DNA from: an uncultured Ignavibacteriota bacterium | GTDB lineage: Bacteria > Bacteroidota > Ignavibacteria > Tepidaquicellales > Tepidaquicellaceae | Length of the DNA: 5,796 nucleotides | Assembly: GCA_937983305.1 (NCBI GenBank) | Contig: CALKAJ010000283.1 | Location: 1 to 5,796, forward strand | Direction: 5' to 3' | In this document: piece by piece, positions 1 through 4,998 of the stretch | Position numbering within the stretch: position 1 is the first letter of the stretch | How the letters are laid out: each line of letters begins with the position of its first letter | Position numbers and translations under genes: made by a program | The notes under the pieces: generated by a model | Told to the model about the DNA's origin: nothing | Databases searched by the model: none | What the model saw: only the letters and a program-made list of their open reading frames with translations

Positions 1-322
1 TTGAAATCTTGTTCCGTTCAACAACAGACTTAGCTATTTTCCTTGATTCAAACCACTGAAAAACCTTTTCAGTTGGAGAAACATAGTTTGATTTAATTGG
101 TTTTGGTTCAAATTTTCTAAAATTCTGTTTTTCGTAAAGACCTCCGGAATGACCGCAATGATGACAGAACCAAGTTCCTTTATCTGCATTCACAGACAGG
201 CACTTGATATTTTTATGTGAATTCTGCCTTGTTGAAGAACATTTAGGACAAGTTGTCCTTTGTTCTCCATATTTATTCAAGTCAATTCCGTAGATTCCAA
301 AATCTTCAAATTTAACAGACAT
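1..322 (-). CDS. Zinc-ribbon primase-helicase (T7 gp4/Twinkle-like), N-terminal part only
   Basis: This gene runs off the left edge; the first 107 residues are visible. Residues 25-58 form a zinc ribbon with Cys25-x2-Cys28 and Cys53-x2-Cys56 (TCPKC and WFCHHCG), separated by a KCLSV segment. This is the usual layout of the template-binding zinc domain of phage DnaG/T7 gp4-like primases with a Toprim core. Residues 86-105 (VFQWFESRKIAKSVVERNKI) resemble the short helical 'ESRGIS' segment that normally sits between the zinc ribbon and the Toprim domain. The family makes RNA primers and, when a RecA-like domain follows, unwinds DNA as a hexamer. The Toprim and helicase parts lie outside the window, so a primase-only protein is also possible. 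The ATG at 322 was chosen because AGGAG (331-335) lies 8 bases upstream and overlaps the stop of the preceding gene. The family is fairly certain; the full architecture is inferred. Confidence 0.8.
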   Translation of the reverse strand, partial: MSVKFEDFGIYGIDLNKYGEQRTTCPKCSSTRQNSHKNIKCLSVNADKGTWFCHHCGHSGGLYEKQNFRKFEPKPIKSNYVSPTEKVFQWFESRKIAKSVVERNKIS

Positions 323-333
323 AGTGTTTTCTC

Positions 334-573
334 CTAAAAGGGCAAGTCATCATCAGAATCTGCTTGTTGATTTAGAAAATCATCAGTTGTTTCGATTTTA
401 GGTTTTGGTGGATTTGTGTCATTGTCTTCCATATACAAGTTATAATCAGGGTGGTTATCTTTCTTCTTGTTATTCTTGAAAACAAAGTATTTTACTCCGT
501 CAATTGTTTTACCTGATAAGAAAGTATCGCCCTTTTTAGATATTGATTTATATAATCCAGTTATCTTAATCAT
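334..573 (-). CDS. Small protein with SSB-like acidic C-terminal tip
   Basis: The protein has 79 residues. Residues 1-47 look like a small beta-rich domain with the pattern GLYKSxSKKGDTFLSG...GVKYFVFKNxxK...NHPDYNLYM, seen in many small phage proteins of unknown role that recall DUF736. A disordered, Pro/Thr/Asp-rich tail follows (48-72) and ends in DSDDDLPF (72-79). That ending closely matches the DDDIPF tip by which bacterial SSB recruits repair and replication proteins. The body is far shorter than a normal SSB OB-fold of about 110 residues, so I do not call it SSB outright. It may be a reduced ssDNA-binding protein or an adaptor that mimics the SSB tail. The ATG overlaps the stop of the preceding gene as ATGA, and AAAGGA lies 8 bases upstream. 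It sits between the initiator genes and a primase, and a Sak4-like ATPase, a family often encoded with SSB, lies in the same block. Confidence 0.7.
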   Translation of the reverse strand: MIKITGLYKSISKKGDTFLSGKTIDGVKYFVFKNNKKKDNHPDYNLYMEDNDTNPPKPKIETTDDFLNQQADSDDDLPF

Positions 574-779
574 TTTATTTTTCCTTTCAAATATGCATAT
601 TTTTTAATTAATTCGTTAAAAGAGAGCCTTGCGGCTTCTTTGAATTCAACTCCGAAATCAAATTCAAGTATAGCCGCACGCTCTTCAAATTCATAGAAGT
701 CAATACCAAAGAACATTTTGCCTTGGTAAAGACCATCAATTTCGATATACTTTTGTGCTTTTGTTTGAACAGCTTTCAT
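570..779 (-). CDS. Hypothetical 69-residue protein
   Basis: I do not recognise this family. The predicted product has 69 residues. A short beta-like stretch (KYIEIDGLYQGKMFFGIDFYEF, positions 11 to 32) is followed by an acidic segment and a C-terminal amphipathic helix rich in Leu, Lys and Tyr (about residues 50-69). No cysteines, signal peptide or membrane segment are visible. The ATG at 779 is preferred over the in-frame TTG at 782. It shares one base with the upstream stop (TGATG), and no Shine-Dalgarno site is visible, so translation is probably coupled to the 98-residue gene. The gene ends in an ATGA overlap with the SSB-tailed gene. This tight packing supports a real gene in the replication operon, but no function can be read from the sequence. 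Confidence 0.65.
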   Translation of the reverse strand: MKAVQTKAQKYIEIDGLYQGKMFFGIDFYEFEERAAILEFDFGVEFKEAARLSFNELIKKYAYLKGKIK

Positions 780-1075
780 CAAATCACCATATCATTATCA
801 GCGAACAACTTCTTTTTGAATTCAAGAACATTAGCAGGCATCCATGAATTATAAACCCATTTCATTGAAAACTCAAGCATTGTCTTCTCAAATTCTTCTT
901 GATTCCAATTTTGTTTCTGCATAAGTTCAAAAGTGAAATCTGCCTTTTTCCGAAACTTACTGCTCACGTTAAGCAAATCTTGGTCTGGGAAAAGTGAATC
1001 CATAATTGCCAAGAATTCACTCTTTTGCTTTGACCCAATCTGGTCTTTGGACTTGTTGTCCCTGACTTGTGCCAT
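779..1075 (-). CDS. Small helical protein, possible helicase loader
   Basis: The product has 98 residues and is mostly helical, with alternating charged and aromatic positions. The C-terminal half has FELMQKQNWNQEEFEKTML, then WVYNSWMPANVLEF. The overall plan, helices followed by a W-x-P-A-N-x-x-E-F segment, recalls small phage helicase loaders or primosome proteins such as the SPP1 G39P group, but the match is one of shape, not a firm motif match. Position supports the idea: it directly follows the DUF4373-type initiator and lies in the same operon as the primase-helicase gene. The start is taken as the ATG at 1075 because AAAGGAG (1084-1090) ends 8 bases upstream. The open frame continues upstream to about 1183 without a comparable site. 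This start gives a 59-base overlap with the end of the initiator gene in another frame. That the gene is real is well supported; the function is a guess. Confidence 0.7.
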   Translation of the reverse strand: MAQVRDNKSKDQIGSKQKSEFLAIMDSLFPDQDLLNVSSKFRKKADFTFELMQKQNWNQEEFEKTMLEFSMKWVYNSWMPANVLEFKKKLFADNDMVI

Positions 1076-1973
1076 TGCTCTTACTCCTTTGCTTAAATTT
1101 CTGCAAAAACATATCGTAGTAAAGTACTCCGTCTTTTGACTTGTTTCGTAACTTACAAGCAGAAAGAAAATTACCTTGTTCACCCCAGAATGAATCTTTC
1201 CTTGCCCATTCGGTTACTTGATAGACTTCATCCCTTGAACGCTTGTCAATCCTCACAAGTTTGTCGAAAGTATCCGCCCAATTTTTCAAATCTGCTTCAG
1301 TAACCTTTTGAGTGGGTGGCAAAAGCCCCTTGAAAAAGTTTGCATATTCCTTTCCTTCTTCCGAAATCTCCGATTTCGGAGGAGAAGAATTAAATATTTC
1401 TTTTTCTTTTACTTTAATTTCCTTTAATTTGTTGCTTTTTGTTGGCTCGCTGTTAAATTCTGTTGGAACACTGTTCAAGTTTTGTTCAAACATAACATCA
1501 GAAGTGTTACTATTTTGCTCCAGCAGTGCTTTAGCATAATTGCCGTTTGTTTGAGCAAGATTACTATCTTGTACTGCAAAATCGGAAGTTTGTTCTGAGT
1601 TTTCTAATGCTTTCAGTCTTCTTGCTTCAGCACTTTTGAGACCTGCTTCAACTTTCTTTTCCCGTTTGTTAATGTATGTGCCTTTCCTTGTGCGAAGTGA
1701 TTCACTCCAGAAATTATCTCCATCACTAACAAACAGACCGTATTCAACGCAAGAATTGATGATATTAGTAAGAAGTTCTACTTCCATATTCAAACTATAG
1801 GCAATACCTTTTACGTGCTTATGGCTTAATTGAGTGTCCTGATTTTCAAACATCATTTCAATCAATATCCAAAAAGCACCATAACCGGTGATACCGTAGT
1901 CAGCTCTTAGGCATAGAATCTTTTCATCATTCCTTGCATTTGTGTCGTGAGAAAAATAATATGCTTCTTTCAT
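1017..1973 (-). CDS. Replication initiator with DUF4373 (Lin1244/Lin1753-like) N-terminal domain
   Basis: The product has 318 residues. Residues 1-95 carry the hallmark opening YYFSHDTNARNDEKILCLRA followed by YGITGYGAFWILIEMMFE, the winged-helix-like N-terminal domain of Lin1244/Lin1753-type phage replication proteins. Residues 100-125 are Lys/Arg/Ala-rich. Residues 126-205 form a Ser/Asn/Gln/Glu-rich low-complexity linker that lacks predicted fold. Residues 206-295 form a compact C-terminal domain (W232, then EVYQVTEWARKDSFW and FLSACKL), a segment often seen at the end of phage initiators, where it may bind the helicase or its loader. The protein would bind origin DNA and open replication. 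Its ATG overlaps the stop of the primase gene as ATGA with no Shine-Dalgarno site, so translation is probably coupled. The end overlaps the start of the 98-residue gene by 59 bases. The family call is secure; the exact biochemical role is inferred. Confidence 0.85.
   Translation of the reverse strand: MKEAYYFSHDTNARNDEKILCLRADYGITGYGAFWILIEMMFENQDTQLSHKHVKGIAYSLNMEVELLTNIINSCVEYGLFVSDGDNFWSESLRTRKGTYINKREKKVEAGLKSAEARRLKALENSEQTSDFAVQDSNLAQTNGNYAKALLEQNSNTSDVMFEQNLNSVPTEFNSEPTKSNKLKEIKVKEKEIFNSSPPKSEISEEGKEYANFFKGLLPPTQKVTEADLKNWADTFDKLVRIDKRSRDEVYQVTEWARKDSFWGEQGNFLSACKLRNKSKDGVLYYDMFLQKFKQRSKSNGTSQGQQVQRPDWVKAKE
1355..1387 (-). repeat. Strong inverted repeat inside the initiator linker
   Basis: TCCGAAATC (1360-1368) and GATTTCGGA (1372-1380) are perfect 9-base inverted copies around a 3-base loop. 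With a two-base bulge at 1381-1382 the pairing extends by five more pairs (CTTCT 1355-1359 with AGAAG 1383-1387), giving 14 pairs in all. It lies in codons for the low-complexity linker (SPPKSEISEE), where the protein sequence is poorly constrained. No U-tract follows in the minus-strand RNA, so it does not look like an intrinsic terminator. Confidence 0.6.
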
Positions 1974-2575
1974 AACATTAACTGGTTATTTATTACAAAA
2001 TCTTGATTTAAGATATTGCCAAAATATTCTAAACGGCAATTACTATTACCGTAAAATAGTCTGTCAATATTAGAACAAGATTTATCGCCACCAAATCTCT
2101 CTATCAGTGGTGTTATTGCATTTCTGTAAACTTCTGCATTATTGATAAACTGTTCTATTATGAAGACAATTCTAAACCTATTAAACAGTTCTTGATGGCT
2201 TGGTGTGGTATAAACAAAAAGTGCATTCTCCATCACAAATTGGTCTATAAGAGCTTCTTCATATGTTATATATCCTTCTTCTTTGGACTTAATTCTTTTA
2301 TCATATTTCTTAGTAACATTGTTATAGGATTTAATATCATTATCAATGTCGATAGCAAGAATTTGTGCCGAATCAATGTCCTTTATTGAAGGTTTCCTAC
2401 CATTAGCATTTGCTCTTAATAAACCTGGAGAAAATGCTAAGCCCTTTTGAATATGGCTTGCGAGTTCTTGACCTGTATATTCTATGTTTCTCCAACCATA
2501 AGTTGAAGGATTTGCCTTGTTAAGCATATTCTTATTGATGCTTAGTTTTATTTTTAATAATTCTTTATTTTCCAT
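1970..2575 (-). CDS. Small archaeo-eukaryotic-type (AEP) primase domain protein
   Basis: The product has 201 residues and shows the three core motifs of the AEP/PrimPol fold in order. Motif I is the metal-binding LAIDIDND (73-80, Asp76 and Asp78). Motif II is TTPSHQ (123-128, Ser126 and His127), followed by FRIVF. Motif III is SNIDRLFYGNS (168-178, Asp171). Such enzymes make primers, and some also extend them as polymerases. The protein stops soon after the core, with no PriCT, D5-like or DUF3987 helicase part, which this family of phage and plasmid proteins usually has. A separate helicase partner is therefore likely; the zinc-ribbon primase-helicase at 1-322 is one candidate. The ATG at 2575 is chosen over the ATG four codons earlier at 2587, because GGAG (2582-2585) stands 6 bases before it and nothing usable precedes 2587. 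A structured leader lies just upstream. The end overlaps the initiator start as ATGA. Confidence 0.8.
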   Translation of the reverse strand: MENKELLKIKLSINKNMLNKANPSTYGWRNIEYTGQELASHIQKGLAFSPGLLRANANGRKPSIKDIDSAQILAIDIDNDIKSYNNVTKKYDKRIKSKEEGYITYEEALIDQFVMENALFVYTTPSHQELFNRFRIVFIIEQFINNAEVYRNAITPLIERFGGDKSCSNIDRLFYGNSNCRLEYFGNILNQDFVINNQLML

Positions 2576-2581
2576 AGTTTT

Positions 2582-2585
2582 CTCC
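2582..2585 (-). promoter_or_regulatory. Ribosome binding site setting the AEP primase start
   Basis: GGAG is followed by 6 bases and the ATG at 2575. The same GGAG contains the G of an earlier in-frame ATG at 2587, which has no purine-rich site in front of it. This supports the shorter, 201-residue product. Confidence 0.65.
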
Positions 2586-2599
2586 ATTATTAAATAACA

Positions 2600-2658
2600 G
2601 CCCGACTATTAGGGGGGAATGGCATATAAGAGGAAGAATATACCTTAAATAGCCGGGC
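2600..2658 (-). promoter_or_regulatory. Two-tier stem-loop in the leader between nuclease-ATPase and primase
   Basis: In minus-strand RNA the outer stem pairs GCCCGGCUAUU (2658-2648) with AAUAGUCGGGC (2610-2600), 11 pairs including one G-U. Inside it, GGUAUAU (2644-2638) pairs with AUAUGCC (2627-2621), 7 pairs including one G-U, around the pyrimidine loop UCUUCCUCUU. An asymmetric internal loop of 3 and 10 bases separates the stems, and the longer side carries six C's. On the plus strand both wobble positions would be A/C mismatches, so the fold belongs to the transcribed strand. It begins 9 bases after the stop at 2668 and ends 14 bases before the primase GGAG. It may control primase translation, act as an attenuator or processing site between the two operon halves, or mark a single-strand initiation site. 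The bases after it (UGUUAUUUAAUAAU) are too mixed for a good intrinsic terminator. I see no convincing promoter in this gap. Confidence 0.65.
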
Positions 2659-2667
2659 AATCATTCA

Positions 2668-4680
2668 TTATGCAACAAGTTCTGTATGAATATTTAAGTC
2701 AGAATCACCTACTTTTGTAACTATCATCTGTAATCCAGAATCAATTGCTTTTGTCTTGAATTCGTTAAAAGTATCTTTGTCAAGCCGTTCAATTCCGTCC
2801 ACACAGATAATTCCAAGTTCGCTTGCTCTTATTTTTGCTACTTCAACTGCAATTTTTACTTGTTCGGCTGTATTCAGTTTGTCGAATACAATGTCTTTGC
2901 AATAGATTTCGCCTTCTTTGATTTCAAGGTCTTTAATTGGTAATTCTTTTAAGAGATTTTCTTTGAGCTTATCTAATCCTGTTAAAGCACTACTTAACTT
3001 ATCGGTTTCTTCTTTAAGTATTAAACATTCATTGTGAAACTGCTCTACTAATTCACGTGTTTTCTCTTGGTTTTGATATTGTTTGTGTTGCTCTTGAAGA
3101 ATAGACAATTCTGTAATAAGCGGTAAATACTTATCTTCAAACTTTGAATGAATCTCGGTTTTTTGGTTTTCAAACCAATCATAGATTTCTTGTTTGCTGC
3201 TTTCGTGTTCGAGCCGAAGCCTATTCATTTCATCTTGAAATCTTTCTTCTTCGTTGTCTAGTTTCTTAATTCTGATATTAACTGCTTGGTCTAAGAACAT
3301 ACTTTTTTTACCTTCCATATCACCTTTTTTATTCTCCAAAGATTTAATCTTTTCAAGCAATTCATTCGGAGAATAATTCAGTTCTGCTATTGATTCTTTA
3401 AGTTGTGTCATAGTAGCAGATTTCTCTTTTAATGCTCTGTTTACACCTGTTCTTTCATCATAGAATTGTTTGTATATCCTGCCGATTACTTCAAGAGCGT
3501 GTCCGTTTAAATCATCCCGAACCCTGCCACTCATACCGTTTAAAGAACTCTCAAGATGGTCTTTTGTTAATTTCATTGGAATCGCTTCAAGCAGATAATT
3601 AACTCTATTCTTTTTATCTGCTGTTAGAAATTGCACAGGATTTACTGATAGCATATCAATAAGTTTGTCAATATAGGTTTGTGGCTTATTGATTCTGTTC
3701 CCTTCTTTGTCTAATATTTTAACATCAGACTTACTTTGTGTAACAGTCTTGGTTAGTTGAACTCCATCATCGAGAACAAGAACAATTTCACCTTTATCTG
3801 TTCCGTTTCGGAGTAGCTTTGCATCATGACCACCGTTTAAGGCGTGTTTAATAGATTCAAGGATTGATGTTTTACCCGAACCATTTCTGCCTTCTATTAA
3901 AGTAAATTTACCGGGGTCAAATTCTAATTCTTCTATTCCAAGAAGATTTGCTATTTTGATTTTCTGGATTTTCATATCTAAGTCCCTTTGATTATTTGTA
4001 GAATCCATTTGATTTGATGATTGAAAAACTTTTAATTGTTTTGGCTCACTCTTATAGTCCGGAGTGAAATATTCTTCGAGCTTTTGGTTGTGAATAAACT
4101 TAACAAAATCTGTTAAGAGTTCATTTAGGTCATCATGCAAGTCTGGATAAGCATTAAATGAAAACTGTTCTATATTTCTTAGTTCAATTCCACCTACTTT
4201 ATCGGACAGACAGAATACATTGTAATAAACTCGTTCTGCCTCAAAAATGTCAAGATAGTATTTCCATTGACAAGAATTGAAGTATCTTTCAAAATCAAAC
4301 ATTCCCCAGCAGGTTTTGTTTTCAATTATGTGGTTGCCATATAACTGGTCAACCTTGGCTACAACTTCAACTTCTTCATCTCCAATCTTATAGATTTTGG
4401 TAATCTTAACTTCAAATGGTGCGTCTTGAACGATTTTTTCATAGCAAGGAGATATAATATCAAAATCGAACTCAATACCATTTTTTGCTTTGAATACATT
4501 CCTTTCGGGAATAAATCTTTCTTCTGCTTTTTCGAGAATATCGTGGAATGCACTACCAAGATCCATATACCTTGACGGAGTAAAATCTCCACGTACTCTT
4601 TTGAGAAGGTCTTCAAGTTCAATTGAACCATTTAAGTAGTTCCTAAATGATTCAATGGTAGTTACTGCTACTTTAAGCAT
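2668..4680 (-). CDS. Fusion of PD-(D/E)XK nuclease and SbcC/RecF-like ATPase
   Basis: The product has 670 residues. Residues 1-215 are a RecB/Cas4-like PD-(D/E)XK nuclease: GSAFHDIL (His46), KVDQLYG (Asp111), IIENKT (Glu120 and Lys122), then QWKYYLDIF (Gln138 to Tyr142). Residues 216-235 are a polar linker. Residues 236-670 are an SMC/RecF-type ATPase: KIQKIKIANLLGIEELEF, Walker A GRNGSGKTS (264-272), a coiled-coil region (about 415-580), a degenerate signature LNTAEQV (602-608) and Walker B IICVDGIERLD (624-634). The arm is about 165 residues and has no Cys-x-x-Cys, so there is no SbcC/Rad50 zinc hook. The protein probably resects DNA ends for the neighbouring Sak4-like ATPase. Phages usually encode the two parts as separate adjacent genes. 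The start at 4680 has GGAGG 7 bases upstream; an in-frame TTG at 4707 has no such support. The gene overlaps the previous one by 8 bases. Domain calls are firm; joint action is inferred. Confidence 0.85.
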   Translation of the reverse strand: MLKVAVTTIESFRNYLNGSIELEDLLKRVRGDFTPSRYMDLGSAFHDILEKAEERFIPERNVFKAKNGIEFDFDIISPCYEKIVQDAPFEVKITKIYKIGDEEVEVVAKVDQLYGNHIIENKTCWGMFDFERYFNSCQWKYYLDIFEAERVYYNVFCLSDKVGGIELRNIEQFSFNAYPDLHDDLNELLTDFVKFIHNQKLEEYFTPDYKSEPKQLKVFQSSNQMDSTNNQRDLDMKIQKIKIANLLGIEELEFDPGKFTLIEGRNGSGKTSILESIKHALNGGHDAKLLRNGTDKGEIVLVLDDGVQLTKTVTQSKSDVKILDKEGNRINKPQTYIDKLIDMLSVNPVQFLTADKKNRVNYLLEAIPMKLTKDHLESSLNGMSGRVRDDLNGHALEVIGRIYKQFYDERTGVNRALKEKSATMTQLKESIAELNYSPNELLEKIKSLENKKGDMEGKKSMFLDQAVNIRIKKLDNEEERFQDEMNRLRLEHESSKQEIYDWFENQKTEIHSKFEDKYLPLITELSILQEQHKQYQNQEKTRELVEQFHNECLILKEETDKLSSALTGLDKLKENLLKELPIKDLEIKEGEIYCKDIVFDKLNTAEQVKIAVEVAKIRASELGIICVDGIERLDKDTFNEFKTKAIDSGLQMIVTKVGDSDLNIHTELVA
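3984..3989 (-). promoter_or_regulatory. Possible internal ribosome binding site for the ATPase half
   Basis: AAAGGG stands 8 bases before an in-frame ATG at 3975 (codon 236 of the fusion), exactly where the ATPase domain begins (MKIQKIKI). Translation from here would give a free 435-residue ATPase. The match to AGGAGG is partial, so activity is uncertain. Confidence 0.4.
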
Positions 4681-4990
4681 AACAATACCTCCGTTTCTTA
4701 TTCCCAAGATACCTTTTCACCATTGGTTTAGGATTGACAGTATTAAGCCAAATTACTTTGGTTTTGCAAACAGAATCCTTGTCATCTACAAACCAGAGGA
4801 TACTTATGTACTCTGTCATCTTTTCTTCGTCATAGAAAATCTTATAAGATTGCTTCAACAATGGATTACTAACCTTGTGTTTAGAATGAATATAATAGAT
4901 AATCTCACGAGTAAATACTGAAATTAAAGTATTCAATCTTGACTTGCCCGACCATTGTGGCAATTGCTTTCTGAAATCAATTTGTATCAT
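4673..4990 (-). CDS. Hypothetical basic protein between two recombination genes
   Basis: I do not recognise this 105-residue family. The protein is basic (many Lys and Arg, with a KKRR cluster at 98-101) and rich in aromatic residues. A probable helix spans residues 17-36 (SRLNTLISVFTREIIYYIHS), followed by predicted strands at IFYDEE, YISILWFVDD and KTKVIWLNTV, suggesting an alpha/beta fold. Cys75 and Cys103 do not form a metal motif. No signal peptide is seen, and the hydrophobic stretch at 61-68 is too short for a membrane span. The start is well supported: AGGAGG (4995-5000) overlaps the upstream stop, although it lies only 4 bases from the ATG. The stop overlaps the nuclease-ATPase start by 8 bases. 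Its place between a Sak4-like ATPase and a nuclease suggests a DNA-binding or accessory role in recombination, from context alone. Confidence 0.65.
   Translation of the reverse strand: MIQIDFRKQLPQWSGKSRLNTLISVFTREIIYYIHSKHKVSNPLLKQSYKIFYDEEKMTEYISILWFVDDKDSVCKTKVIWLNTVNPKPMVKRYLGNKKRRYCYA
4688..4692 (-). promoter_or_regulatory. Ribosome binding site setting the nuclease-ATPase start
   Basis: GGAGG is followed by 7 bases and the ATG at 4680. It lies inside the last codons of the 105-residue gene and decides against an upstream TTG at 4707 as the start. Confidence 0.75.
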
Positions 4991-4998
4991 AAATCCTC

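Noticed and set aside
933..1139. Plus-strand open frame of 68 codons
   Set aside because: It lies wholly over the initiator and the 98-residue gene on the other strand, has no ribosome site that fits and no recognisable motif.
1312..1539. Plus-strand open frame of 75 codons with a hydrophobic, Ser/Leu/Phe-rich product
   Set aside because: It is the mirror of the initiator's Glu/Lys/Asn-rich linker; the hydrophobic look comes from reading A-rich codons on the opposite strand.
2192..2389. Plus-strand open frame of 65 codons
   Set aside because: It is antisense to the AEP primase core, whose motifs are clear; the Phe/Ile-rich product reflects base composition.
2588..2667. Intrinsic terminator in the gap after the nuclease-ATPase gene
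   Set aside because: The stem is strong, but the bases after it are mixed A and U with a G and no U-run, and the next gene continues in the same direction 25 bases on.
4359..4631. Minus-strand open frame of 90 codons within the nuclease domain
   Set aside because: It is a shifted frame over the nuclease catalytic region, which is intact in its own frame.
4655..4921. Plus-strand open frame of 88 codons
   Set aside because: It is antisense to the 105-residue gene, which has a strong AGGAGG site and fits the packed minus-strand operon.
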